Assembly (NCBI RefSeq): GCF_003289625.1
Contig: NZ_QMBN01000004.1
Coordinates: 159,263-223,262, forward strand
Source of the DNA: Microbacterium sp. SMR1
GTDB lineage: Bacteria > Actinomycetota > Actinomycetes > Actinomycetales > Microbacteriaceae
Reading direction: 5' to 3'
DNA: 64,000 nt
Made by a program: the position numbers and the translations under genes. Positions 34,960-43,033 of the stretch are shown piece by piece (position 1 is the first letter of the stretch; each line of letters opens with the position of its first letter). Under the pieces are notes generated by a model, which was not told the origin of the DNA, searched no databases, and saw nothing but the letters and a program-made list of their open reading frames with translations.

Positions 34960-35721
34960 ATGCAGATCTCGACCACCGACCTCGGCCTCGCCGCCCGGGT
35001 CCAGAACCTCTCCAAGACCTACGGAGCCGGCGAATCGGGCGTACGCGCCCTCGACGGCGTCTCGGTCGGCATCCGTCGTGGCGAGTTCACCGCCATCATG
35101 GGCCCCTCGGGCTCGGGGAAGTCGACCCTCATGCACATCATGGCCGGGCTCGACGCGCCGACCTCGGGTCGCGCGTGGATCGGCGACACCGAGATCTCGG
35201 GTCTGTCGGACCTCGACCTCACGATCCTGCGGCGCCGCCGCGTCGGCTTCGTCTTCCAGTCGTTCAACCTCGTCCCCACCCTCGATGTCATCGGCAACAT
35301 CGCCCTCCCGTTCGAGCTCGACGGGCGGTCGCCCTCGGCGCTCGAACGTTCGCGCATCGACGGACTGGTCGACTCGCTCGGCCTCGGTGCGCGGCTGCGG
35401 CACCGTCCGCACGAGCTGTCGGGCGGCCAGCAGCAGCGCGTCGCGATCGCCCGCGCTCTCGCGACGGCGCCCGACCTCGTCTTCGCCGACGAGCCGACGG
35501 GGAACCTCGATTCGCGATCGGGGCGCGAGGTGCTCGCCCTCCTCGCCACCGCGAGCCGCGAGCACGGTCAGTCCATTGCGATGGTCACCCACGACCCCGT
35601 GGCCGCCTCGCACGCCGACCGGGTGATCTTCCTCGGCGATGGCCGCATCGTCGCCGACAAGCCCCGCCAGAGCGCCGAGCAGATCTCGGCCCACATGCTC
35701 GCCGCAGAGGTGTCGGCATGA
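34960..35721 (+). CDS. ABC transporter ATP-binding protein (LolD/MacB type)
   Basis: The 253-residue ATPase has Walker A GPSGSGKS, the Q-loop [12 protein letters not shown], signature [15 protein letters not shown] and Walker [16 protein letters not shown], the last being typical of the LolD/MacB/FtsE group. It energises the FtsX-like permease encoded next, with which it overlaps by ATGA. TAGCGT at 34947-34952 is 7 nt before the ATG at 34960, indicating a separate leaderless promoter, perhaps the target of the two-component system just upstream. Confidence 0.95.
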   Translation: MQISTTDLGLAARVQNLSKTYGAGESGVRALDGVSVGIRRGEFTAIMGPSGSGKSTLMHIMAGLDAPTSGRAWIGDTEISGLSDLDLTILRRRRVGFVFQSFNLVPTLDVIGNIALPFELDGRSPSALERSRIDGLVDSLGLGARLRHRPHELSGGQQQRVAIARALATAPDLVFADEPTGNLDSRSGREVLALLATASREHGQSIAMVTHDPVAASHADRVIFLGDGRIVADKPRQSAEQISAHMLAAEVSA

Positions 35722-37208
35722 CCGCTGTGACGGCGCCGTCCGCGGCATCCTCATCGGCGCGCACACGACCCGGGTCGGGCCCGTCCGCCGCGGCGTCCGG
35801 GCGCTGGGCGTGGTTGCGCGAGCGGGGGATGGGCGCCTCGGTGCTCGTCGCAGCGATCTCGGGCGGGTTCGGCGTGCTGCTGGTCGCGGTGACGGGACTG
35901 ATCGGCGCGTGGCTCATGGCCGACCCCTTCCTCTCGGGCGGTGAGACCGTCGTGATCGTCGTCGCGATCCTGAGCGTGCTGCTGGTCGCCGTCGCGATGT
36001 ACGTCGCCGCGATCGTGACGGCCAACACGTTCGCCACGATCGTGGCGGGGCGCACCCGCCAGATCGCCTTGATGCGCCTCATCGGCGCGTCGGCGCGATC
36101 GCAGCGGTCGCACATCGCGCGGCAGGGCCTCGTCGTCGGCGCGATCGGCGCCGTGATCGGGCTCGTCGGCGGAACCGCGGGCGCTCTGGGCCTCCAGGAG
36201 ATCGCCGCGCGAGCGTGGGGCCTGAACGTCGACTACAACGTCGTGCAGCCCGTGCTGCTGGCGCCGGCTCTCATCGTGGCGCTGACGACGTGGATCGCCG
36301 CGTGGTCGGGGTCGCGTCGCGTGCTCGAGGTCACGCCGCTCGCCGCGCTGGCAGGATCCGCGCCGCGCACGGCCGAGGAGGCTGCCGGGCGCACGCGTCG
36401 CCGCGTCACCGCGGTGTCGCTGTTCGGCGTCGGGGCGGTGCTGCTCGCGCTCGGCATCCTCGCCGGCTTCGTCACGCCCCTCGGCGTGGTCGTCGCGTTC
36501 TTCGGCGGGCTCGCCTCGTTCACCGGGCTGAGCCTCGGCGCCACGCTCGTCATGCCGCCGCTGCTCCGCCTGACGGGCCGGCTCTTCGGCCGCTCGGCCT
36601 CGGCCCGGCTTGCGGCCGAGAACGCACTGCGCTATCCCGAGCGGTCGAGCCGCATGGCGATCGGCGTCGTCATGGGCGTCACGCTCGTCACGATGTTCGC
36701 CGTCGCCAGCGAGTCGGTCAAGGGCGTCATGGCGGCGTCGGGCGGCGGCGAGGTGTCGGGCGACATGGCCCGTCTGCTCGACACGTTCAGCGCGGTCATG
36801 ATGGCGCTCGTCGGGGTCTCTGCCGTGATCGCGGCCGTCGGCCTCGTCAACCTGCTCACCATCGGCGTCGTGCAGCGCACCCGCGAGCTCGGGTTGCTGC
36901 GCGCGCTCGGCCTGACCGGACGTCAGATCCGCTCGATGGTCCTGTTCGAGGCGGCGCACATCACGATCACCTCGGTCGTGTTCGGCCTGCTCCTCGGCAT
37001 CGCCTACGGCTGGGCGGCCGCGCAGTCACTGCTGGGCTCGGTGCGGGTTCCCCCGCTGTGGCTCGCCCCGACCTTCGTGCTGCCGGGCATCCCGTGGCTC
37101 ACCGTCGCCGGGGTCGTCGTCGCCACCGCCGTGCTGACGCTCGTCGCCGCCGTCGTCCCGACCCGCCTCGCGACCCGGGTCTCGCCGGTGGAGGCGCTCG
37201 CCGAGTGA
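35718..37208 (+). CDS. ABC transporter permease with FtsX domains
   Basis: The 496-residue membrane protein has a Ser/Ala-rich N-terminus and two FtsX-like units of four helices each. Typical pieces are AGRTRQIALMRLIGASARSQ (after helix two) and the matching VQRTRELGLLRALGLTGRQIRSMVLFEAAHI in the second half. It lacks a large periplasmic MacB domain. With the ATPase it forms an exporter or mechanotransmitter for lipids, peptides or antibiotics; bordered by a histidine kinase system, a role in envelope stress or drug export is plausible but not shown. Confidence 0.9.
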   Translation: MTAVTAPSAASSSARTRPGSGPSAAASGRWAWLRERGMGASVLVAAISGGFGVLLVAVTGLIGAWLMADPFLSGGETVVIVVAILSVLLVAVAMYVAAIVTANTFATIVAGRTRQIALMRLIGASARSQRSHIARQGLVVGAIGAVIGLVGGTAGALGLQEIAARAWGLNVDYNVVQPVLLAPALIVALTTWIAAWSGSRRVLEVTPLAALAGSAPRTAEEAAGRTRRRVTAVSLFGVGAVLLALGILAGFVTPLGVVVAFFGGLASFTGLSLGATLVMPPLLRLTGRLFGRSASARLAAENALRYPERSSRMAIGVVMGVTLVTMFAVASESVKGVMAASGGGEVSGDMARLLDTFSAVMMALVGVSAVIAAVGLVNLLTIGVVQRTRELGLLRALGLTGRQIRSMVLFEAAHITITSVVFGLLLGIAYGWAAAQSLLGSVRVPPLWLAPTFVLPGIPWLTVAGVVVATAVLTLVAAVVPTRLATRVSPVEALAE

Positions 37209-37227
37209 CGCGGCTGCGTCGTCGGCC

Positions 37228-37264
37228 GGTCCGGCTCGTCCCTCATTCGCGGACCAGCCGGACC
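37228..37264. terminator. Hairpin at convergent 3' ends
   Basis: GGTCCGGCT (37228-37236) pairs perfectly with AGCCGGACC (37256-37264) across a 19-nt loop. The right arm overlaps the last codons of the acetyltransferase gene. It probably ends the ABC permease transcript. Confidence 0.5.
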
Positions 37265-37794
37265 TCGCTGATGCTCTCGCCCCAGCTGGTGTCGTCCTTC
37301 TCGGCGCCGTCGGGGCGGAACCCGTTCCGGGCGTAGAACGCGCGGGCGCGCGGGTTGTCGGCGAGGACCCACAGCGACGCGGACTCGTCGCCGAGCGCGG
37401 CGTCCAGCAGCGCCTGTCCCGCACCGGTGCCGTGATGGGCGGCGAGCACGTAGATCGCGTACAGCTCGACAGGCGCGACGGGAGGGTCGTCGCGGGACGA
37501 CCCGCTGACCGCGAAGCCCACGATCGACCCGGCCGTCACCGCGACCCACGTCCGGCCGAGGTCGTGCGTGCGCTCGGTGTGGTTCGGCCTCGCGGCACCC
37601 AGCTCCCGCTCGTCGAGACGCTGCTCGTGCCCGAGCAGCTCGCGCCGCACGCGCGTGAGACGGTCGAGGTCGAGCCGGTCGAGGATGCTCTGCGGCATCC
37701 GTCCGGTGTAGGCCTCATGCCAGCCGCGGACGTGCACGCGCGCGATCGCCGCGGCGTCTGCGGGCACCGCCCGCCGCACGGCGACCGCGGTCAC
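37243..37794 (-). CDS. GNAT-family N-acetyltransferase
   Basis: The 183-residue enzyme begins MTAVAVRRAVPADAAAIARVHVRGWHEAY, typical of GNAT, and has the acetyl-CoA binding block VELYAIYVLAAHHGTGAGQALLDAAL (Q/RxxGxG/A type) and LWVLADNPRARAFYARNGF. It transfers an acetyl group from acetyl-CoA to an unknown amine. The GTG at 37794 is chosen because it follows the upstream gene end by 7 bp; the ORF extends upstream into that gene. The two are likely cotranscribed. Confidence 0.88.
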   Translation of the reverse strand: MTAVAVRRAVPADAAAIARVHVRGWHEAYTGRMPQSILDRLDLDRLTRVRRELLGHEQRLDERELGAARPNHTERTHDLGRTWVAVTAGSIVGFAVSGSSRDDPPVAPVELYAIYVLAAHHGTGAGQALLDAALGDESASLWVLADNPRARAFYARNGFRPDGAEKDDTSWGESISEVRLVRE

Positions 37795-37801
37795 GACGCG
37801 G

Positions 37802-38332
37802 TCACGATGCGGGCGCGGAATCGTCTTCGGGGTCGTAGGCCCAGGTCGGCGCAACCTGCCGCAGGCGCGTCGAACGCCACTGCCACGTCGCCCAGAGCAT
37901 CGGCCACAGCGCCGGTGCGGCGAGGCCTCCGATGACCAGGCGCTCGCGCCAGAGCGTGCGGGTGGGGTCGCCGGGTGCGGGCGACACCGCCATCTGGTGG
38001 TCCCAGACGTCGAGCACCGAGAGGGGCCCGGTCAGCGGGATGCCGCTGTCGCGCAGGATCCGCACCGTCGACGCGTCCGTCGCGCCGGGCCGCCGCTCTT
38101 CGACCGCGCGGTCCGACACATGGATCAGCTGCCGGCCGACCGGCACGCCGAGAGCCGACAGCTGCACCGGTACGTCGGCGCCCGGCTCGAGCGAGGTCGG
38201 CATGCCCTCGGCGGCGAGAGGCGCGAGCCCCATGAGCGGTGCGTAGAGCTCCGCGAGTGCGCGGGGGGAGTGCAGGGCACGCCAGGCGGCGTCAGCGTCG
38301 CAGTCGAGCACGAGCTTCTGGAGGATGCGCAT
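37802..38332 (-). CDS. Hypothetical SRPBCC-like protein
   Basis: The 176-residue protein, beginning MRILQKLVLDCDADAAWRALHSPRALAELYAPLMGL, looks like a START/SRPBCC-type fold: an opening strand-helix with DADAAWRALHSP, a ligand-shaped middle and a final helix. It may bind a hydrophobic ligand, but no motif fixes a function. The ATG at 38332 is used because upstream in-frame sequence is antisense to the divergent phosphatase gene. It is the first gene of a pair with the acetyltransferase. Confidence 0.7.
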   Translation of the reverse strand: MRILQKLVLDCDADAAWRALHSPRALAELYAPLMGLAPLAAEGMPTSLEPGADVPVQLSALGVPVGRQLIHVSDRAVEERRPGATDASTVRILRDSGIPLTGPLSVLDVWDHQMAVSPAPGDPTRTLWRERLVIGGLAAPALWPMLWATWQWRSTRLRQVAPTWAYDPEDDSAPAS

Positions 38333-38364
38333 GAGCCCAGTCTGCCCCGTCGTAGGCTGATCGG

Positions 38365-39012
38365 ATGCCGTCGCCCGCCGCATCCTCGCCGTTCGACCAG
38401 TCCCGGTATCAGGTCCGTCTCGACTGGGGGGTCGCCGGCCTTCGCCGGGTGGCGCCCGCCGATGTCGTCGTCGTGGTCGATGTACTGCGCTTCTCGTCGA
38501 CCGTCTCGGCCCGGGTGGCCGCGGGGGATACCGTCGCGCTGGATGACGCCGCGCGTGCGGTCTCGCGCAACGGTGCGGCCATCGCCGGCGCGGCATCCGA
38601 CTCGGTGGTTCTGCTCGGCTGCCTGCGCAACGCCGACGCCGTGGCCGCCGCCGTGCTCGCGGAGCAGCAGCGGCGCGGAGCCCGCACGAGCATCGCGGTG
38701 ATCGCGGCCGGTGAGCTCGCCGGCCCGGAGGGCGAGACGGAGCTCCGGTTCGCGGTGGAGGATCTGCTCGGCGCGGGTGCTGTCGTCGACGCGCTCTCGC
38801 GGCTCGGGATCGACCACACCTCACCCGAGGCGGCTGCGGCGTGCGAGTCGTTCCGCGGGTTGGGCGGCGCGGTGCGTCACCTGCTGACGGCGAGCGGCTC
38901 GGGGCAAGAGCTGCTCGAGCGCGGGCTGCGCGACGACGCGCTCGCCGCCGCGCAGATCGGCGTCGACGAGGTCGCCCCGCTCCTCCGCGGCGGCGTCTTC
39001 ACCGCCGCCTGA
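38365..39012 (+). CDS. ComB-like 2-phosphosulfolactate phosphatase family protein
   Basis: The 215-residue product has the ComB signature VVVVDVLRFSSTVSARVAAG, then GAASDSVVLLGCLRNADAVAAAVL and IAAGE (DLLGAGAVVDALSR). In methanogens ComB dephosphorylates phosphosulfolactate for coenzyme M; in bacteria without that pathway its substrate is not established. No ComA or ComC is nearby. TAGGCT at 38353-38358 lies 6 nt before the ATG (leaderless pattern). The downstream gap holds a dispersed repeat. Confidence 0.85.
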   Translation: MPSPAASSPFDQSRYQVRLDWGVAGLRRVAPADVVVVVDVLRFSSTVSARVAAGDTVALDDAARAVSRNGAAIAGAASDSVVLLGCLRNADAVAAAVLAEQQRRGARTSIAVIAAGELAGPEGETELRFAVEDLLGAGAVVDALSRLGIDHTSPEAAAACESFRGLGGAVRHLLTASGSGQELLERGLRDDALAAAQIGVDEVAPLLRGGVFTAA

Positions 39013-39016
39013 CGCC

Positions 39017-39090
39017 AACTCCTCAGAATCCGCGAGGTTCGAGCCCGCAGCGGCCGGATCCGACGGCTCGGCGGCCGAGATTGAGGAGTT
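39017..39090 (+). repeat. AACTCCTCAGAATC element, copy 2, intergenic
   Basis: The element starts AACTCCTCAGAATC and ends GATTGAGGAGTT; with flanks, an 11-bp inverted repeat (CCAACTCCTCA/TGAGGAGTTGG) bounds it. It is 74 bp, against 73 in the copy inside the ABC-F gene, with a different middle. It fills the gap between two convergent genes and could serve as a terminator. Confidence 0.85.
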
Positions 39091-39101
39091 GGTGCAGCGG
39101 G

Positions 39102-39590
39102 TCAGCGCGGGGTCGCGGCGGCGCGACGGTCGGCCGAGGAGATCTCGCGGCGCACCCACCGGAAGAGGAAGCGCTCGTCGTACGAGGACGCGCACATCCG
39201 GCACGACGCCGCGCGGGTCGGGCGCCGGTGACGGTAGGCCACGTGGCCGGCAGGACAGTGGCCGACCCAGGGCGCCAGCTCGACGGCCGTCTCGCCGCGA
39301 TGGGTCGTGCCGCCGACGTACCCGAGCTCGCGGGCGGTGCGCAGCCAGTCGCGACCGTGGCCGGCGGCCGGTCCGGCGATCGCATGGGCGACCTCGTGCA
39401 ACAGGGTCTGGTGGTTCTCGTCGTCGTCGAACCGCGCCGCGAGGTATCGCGAGACGCTGATGCACCGGCGCGTGTAGTCGCACTGGCCCGCGCGGCGCTT
39501 GGCGTTGTCGAACCGGAACGTCCACGAGTCGTCGAGGTGCGCTGAGATCAGCGCCTCGGCCCAGACCCGGACCCGATCGAGATCACTCAT
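39102..39590 (-). CDS. SprT-like zinc metalloprotease domain protein
   Basis: The 162-residue product has the zinc motif LLHEVAHAIAGPAAGHGRDW (HExxH followed by a later His) and a C-terminal zinc-ribbon-like stretch (GHCPAGHVAYRHRRP, CRMC). SprT-like proteins cut DNA-bound proteins or act as metalloproteases of unclear target in bacteria. ATG at 39590 is chosen; an in-frame start at 39677 would extend into the intergenic region. Its stop lies 12 bp from the dispersed repeat. Confidence 0.88.
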   Translation of the reverse strand: MSDLDRVRVWAEALISAHLDDSWTFRFDNAKRRAGQCDYTRRCISVSRYLAARFDDDENHQTLLHEVAHAIAGPAAGHGRDWLRTARELGYVGGTTHRGETAVELAPWVGHCPAGHVAYRHRRPTRAASCRMCASSYDERFLFRWVRREISSADRRAAATPR

Positions 39591-39633
39591 GCGGTCGACG
39601 CTACGCGCGGGGTGAGACAGCGGGACGCAGCGC

Positions 39634-40167
39634 TCAGCTGGCGACGATCGAACGCGAACGGCGCCGCTCGGCGGCATCGACGGCGAGCAGGGTCGACTCG
39701 AGCTGGTCCTCGGGAGCGCCGCCCTCCTGGCGGAGGAAGAGCGCGCGCTTGAAATCGGTGCGGGCGTCGGAGTACTCCTCGGCGTCGTACGACACCTTGC
39801 CGCGGTGCTGGTACGCGAACGCGGCGAGCAGCGGCCAGTTCTGGCCCTCCGCCTCTTCCGCGCACGTCGTCAGCTCCTGGATCGCCGCGGCGAAGGCACC
39901 GCGGTTCTGCAGGATCGTCGCGTGCAGCACCCGGGCGCGCAGCAGATCCTTGCGGGTTCCGGCCATGCGGGCCACCCGCACTGCCTGCTCCGCGACGACG
40001 AGTGCCTCATCGAGCCGGTCGAGCACCTTCAGCAGCCAGACGCGCTCGAGAAGCGCGGGCAGGCTGCGCTGCTCGCCGATCTCGGCGAGGCGCTCTGCGC
40101 ACTGATCCGGGTCGACGATCTCCCGCAGCGTGTCCGGGTCGTACCCGAGGATGTAGCCCACCGTCAT
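39634..40167 (-). CDS. Tetratricopeptide-repeat-like protein
   Basis: The 177-residue soluble protein begins MTVGYILGYDPDTLREIVD and contains about four helical hairpins with TPR spacing, for example LDRLDEALVVAEQAVRVAR, FAAAIQELTTCAEEAEGQNW and YSDARTDFKRALFLRQEG. TPR units mediate protein contacts; no partner is evident. GGAGG before the ATG at 40167 decides the start. It is followed on the same strand by the SprT-like gene, 43 bp away. Confidence 0.8.
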   Translation of the reverse strand: MTVGYILGYDPDTLREIVDPDQCAERLAEIGEQRSLPALLERVWLLKVLDRLDEALVVAEQAVRVARMAGTRKDLLRARVLHATILQNRGAFAAAIQELTTCAEEAEGQNWPLLAAFAYQHRGKVSYDAEEYSDARTDFKRALFLRQEGGAPEDQLESTLLAVDAAERRRSRSIVAS

Positions 40168-40240
40168 CCACCTCCGCGATTCGAGAACGGTGGATCCCAG
40201 TCTCGTCCAAAGCGGCGGAAGCACCCGCCCGCCGCGCCGG

Positions 40241-41104
40241 TCAGCGTTCGAACACGGATGCCGACGGCTTCGGCGACGGGGTCGCGTCGGCGTCGGTCGC
40301 GACCCGCGCCCCGCGGGCGAACTCGTCGATCTCGGCGCCCTGCGCGACCTTGGCCGGGAACGGTCCGGCGGCCATCAGGCGCGGCAGCCACTCCGACGGC
40401 AGGGGCGAGGCCGATGCCGCGATCACGATGTTCCCGAATCGCCGTCCCTTCAGCAGCTGCACCTCGGCGAGCAGCAGCACCTCGGGGAGCACCTCGCGGA
40501 CGGTGGCGACCTGTCGGCGGGCGAACGCGAGGCCGGCGCCGTCGGCGACGTTGACCAGGAGCACGCCGGTCGGGGCGAGCACCCGCGCGAGCGAGCGGTA
40601 GTACTCCACCGTCGTCAGGTGAGCGGGCGTCTGCGCGCCCGCGAACACGTCGGAGACGACGAGGTCGGCGGCGCCGGTGAGGCCCGGGGGGAGCTTCTCG
40701 GCGACGGCGCGGGCATCGCCGATGCGTACGCGCACCTGCGCGCCCCGGGGGAGGGGAAGCGCCTCGCGCACGAGGTCGACGAGGGGCTGCTCGAGCTCGA
40801 TCACCTGCTGACGCGATCCCGGCCGGGTGTGGGCGATGTACCGGGGGAGGGTCAGCGCGCCGGCGCCCAGGTGGACCGCGGTGAGCGGTTGTCCCGGCAT
40901 CCGCAGGCGGTCGATGACGGCCGCCATCCGCGCGATGTACTCGAAGTGCAGGTGCGTCGGATCATCGAGGTCGACGTGCGACTGGGGTGTCCCGTCGACG
41001 TCGAGCTCGAAGCCCGACGTGAACGAGGACGTCACGATGCGCGCGATCGTGCCGTCGGACAAGCGTGCCTGCGGACCGGACTCCTCGACGCGCGCTCGTG
41101 CCAT
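40241..41104 (-). CDS. Spermidine synthase-like methyltransferase-fold protein
   Basis: The 287-residue protein has the Rossmann fold of spermidine synthase relatives: FEYIARMAAVIDRL, the nucleotide-binding GxGxG-like HLGAGALTLPRYIAHTRPGSRQQVIELE, an acid IGDARAVAEKL and the D(V)FAGAQTPAHLTT loop, where polyamine synthases have the catalytic D. No adenosylmethionine decarboxylase or other polyamine gene is near, and such stand-alone homologs in actinobacteria may not make spermidine. It is transcribed away from the peptide-transporter operon. Confidence 0.8.
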   Translation of the reverse strand: MARARVEESGPQARLSDGTIARIVTSSFTSGFELDVDGTPQSHVDLDDPTHLHFEYIARMAAVIDRLRMPGQPLTAVHLGAGALTLPRYIAHTRPGSRQQVIELEQPLVDLVREALPLPRGAQVRVRIGDARAVAEKLPPGLTGAADLVVSDVFAGAQTPAHLTTVEYYRSLARVLAPTGVLLVNVADGAGLAFARRQVATVREVLPEVLLLAEVQLLKGRRFGNIVIAASASPLPSEWLPRLMAAGPFPAKVAQGAEIDEFARGARVATDADATPSPKPSASVFER

Positions 41105-41171
41105 TCCTCAACGCTATCGGCACGGGTCGGCATGCGCGCGAGCCGGTCTGCGCAGTCGAAACACGATCGAG

Positions 41172-41210
41172 ACATCGATGTAATGACTTCGACCCTCCTG
41201 CCCGTATAGG
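41172..41210 (+). promoter_or_regulatory. Promoter and operator of the peptide-transporter operon
   Basis: A perfect 10-bp palindrome ACATCGATGT (41172-41181) is followed by AATG and, 20 bp on, a TATAGG -10 box (41205-41210). The palindrome overlaps the position of the -35, as a repressor site would. Read on the other strand it gives TTACATCGATGT, which matches 11 of 12 bases of TTACATCGACGT at 46855-46866 in front of the fused ATPase gene. Confidence 0.55.
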
Positions 41211-41277
41211 TTCGGACCCAATTACCTCGGAGTGCGCCGCGGTGGGCCCGCTCCGGACCTCAGAAAGGGACACCCCC

Positions 41278-42951
41278 ATGCTCTCCACTCCTCGCAAGCG
41301 CGCGCTCGCGGGACTGGCGGCGGTCGCCATCGGCGCCCTCGCCCTCTCGGCGTGCACCAGCCAGCGCGGAGGTGGCGGCGAGACGGATGCCGCGACCGAC
41401 GTCGACGGCACCTTCGTCTTCGCCGCCTCCGCCGACCCCGCCAGCCTCGACCCGGCGTTCGCGCAGGACGGCGAGACCTTCCGCGTCTCCCGCCAGATCT
41501 TCGAAGGCCTCGTCGGCACCGAGCCCGGCACGGCCGACCCCGCGCCGCTGCTGGCCGAGAGCTGGGAGTCCTCCGACGACGGGCTGACGCACACGTTCCA
41601 GCTGAAGGAGGGCGTGACCTTCCACGACGGCACCCCCTTCAACGCCGAAGCGGTGTGCGCCAACTTCGACCGCTGGTACAACTGGACGGGCCTGGCCGCG
41701 AGCGAGGCGCTCTCGTACTACTACGGCAAGCTCTTCCGCGGCTACGTCGAGACCCCCGACACCGCCGTCTTCGAGTCGTGCAGCGCCGATTCCGACCTCG
41801 AGGCCACGATCCAGCTGAAGCAGCCCTTCGCAGGCTTCATCCCGGCGCTGTCGCTGCCCGCCTTCGCCATGCAGAGCCCCACGGCGCTCGAGGAGTACGG
41901 CGCCGACGAGATCGGCGGCACCGAAGAGGCCCCCTCGCTCTCGGAGTACGGCGCCGGGCACCCGACGGGCACCGGTCCGTACAAGTTCGACGAGTGGTCG
42001 CCGGGCGAGGAGCTCACGCTCTCGGCCTACGACGACTACTGGGGTGAGTCGGGCCAGGTGAACAAGATCATCTTCCGTGTCATCGACGACCCCACCGCCC
42101 GCCGCCAGGCCCTCGAGGCCGGATCGATCGACGGCTACGACCTCGTCGGCCCCGCCGACACCGCCGCGCTCGAAGAGGCCGGCTTCACGATGGTCTCGCG
42201 CCCGCCGTTCACGATCCTCTACCTCGCCTTCAACCAGGCGCAGCCCGAGCTGCAGGACGTGCGCGTCCGGGAGGCCCTGTCGCACGCGATCGACAAGGAG
42301 GCCCTGATCTCGCAGGTGCTCCCCGAGGGCACCGAGGTCGCGACGCAGTTCATGCCCGACACCGTCAACGGCTACAACCCCGACGTCACCACCTACGACT
42401 ACGACCCCGAGAAGGCCAAGTCGCTGCTCGCCGAGGCCGGCTACACCGAGGCCAACCCGCTGACGCTGACCTTCAACTACCCGGTCAACGTCTCGCGCCC
42501 CTACATGCCGGACCCCGAGCAGATCGCGACGGTCATCTCGACGCAGCTGACCGACGTCGGCGTGCAGCTGACGCCGCAGACGGACGCCTGGAGCCCCGAC
42601 TACCTCGACAAGATCACCGGCACCCCCGACCACGGCATCCACCTGCTGGGCTGGACGGGCGACTACAACGACACCGACAACTTCGTCGGCGTGTTCTTCG
42701 GTGCGCCCTCGGCCGAGTGGGGCTTCGACAACCCCGAGCTGTTCGCGGCGCTCAACTCCGCGCGCGGCGTGCCGAACCTCGAGGAGCAGACCGCGCTCTA
42801 CGAGCAGATCAACGAGCAGGTCGCCCAGTTCATCCCGGGCGTCCCGCTGGCCCACCCCGCCCCGACGCTCGCGTTCGATCCGCGCGTCGAGAGCTACCCG
42901 GCCAGCCCGGTCAACGACGAGGTGTTCACGGACATCGTCCTGACCGAGTGA
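41278..42951 (+). CDS. Peptide ABC transporter substrate-binding lipoprotein
   Basis: The 557-residue protein has a lipoprotein signal (LAGLAAVAIGALALSAC, Cys26 after LSA) and the SBP family 5 fold: FVFAASADPASLDPAF, LTHTFQLKEGVTFHDGTPFNAEAV, and PTGTGPYKFDEWSPGEE. It captures oligopeptides or related compounds outside the membrane. The AAAGGG site lies before the ATG. It begins an operon with two permeases; a hairpin after its stop probably keeps it in excess. The ligand cannot be told from sequence, although nearby 5-oxoprolinase genes suggest pyroglutamyl compounds. Confidence 0.95.
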   Translation: MLSTPRKRALAGLAAVAIGALALSACTSQRGGGGETDAATDVDGTFVFAASADPASLDPAFAQDGETFRVSRQIFEGLVGTEPGTADPAPLLAESWESSDDGLTHTFQLKEGVTFHDGTPFNAEAVCANFDRWYNWTGLAASEALSYYYGKLFRGYVETPDTAVFESCSADSDLEATIQLKQPFAGFIPALSLPAFAMQSPTALEEYGADEIGGTEEAPSLSEYGAGHPTGTGPYKFDEWSPGEELTLSAYDDYWGESGQVNKIIFRVIDDPTARRQALEAGSIDGYDLVGPADTAALEEAGFTMVSRPPFTILYLAFNQAQPELQDVRVREALSHAIDKEALISQVLPEGTEVATQFMPDTVNGYNPDVTTYDYDPEKAKSLLAEAGYTEANPLTLTFNYPVNVSRPYMPDPEQIATVISTQLTDVGVQLTPQTDAWSPDYLDKITGTPDHGIHLLGWTGDYNDTDNFVGVFFGAPSAEWGFDNPELFAALNSARGVPNLEEQTALYEQINEQVAQFIPGVPLAHPAPTLAFDPRVESYPASPVNDEVFTDIVLTE

Positions 42952-42970
42952 CGACGACCCGCTGATCCTC

Positions 42971-43009
42971 GCGGGGCGGGCCACCGCCTCGGGCGCGAGC
43001 CCGCCCCGC
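42971..43009 (+). terminator. Attenuating hairpin between binding protein and permease genes
   Basis: GCGGGGCGGGC (42971-42981) pairs perfectly with GCCCGCCCCGC (42999-43009). A stem at this place typically stabilises or trims the upstream message so that the binding protein outnumbers the permease. Confidence 0.75.
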
Positions 43010-43033
43010 ACTCCTCGACCGAAAGATTCCGCG

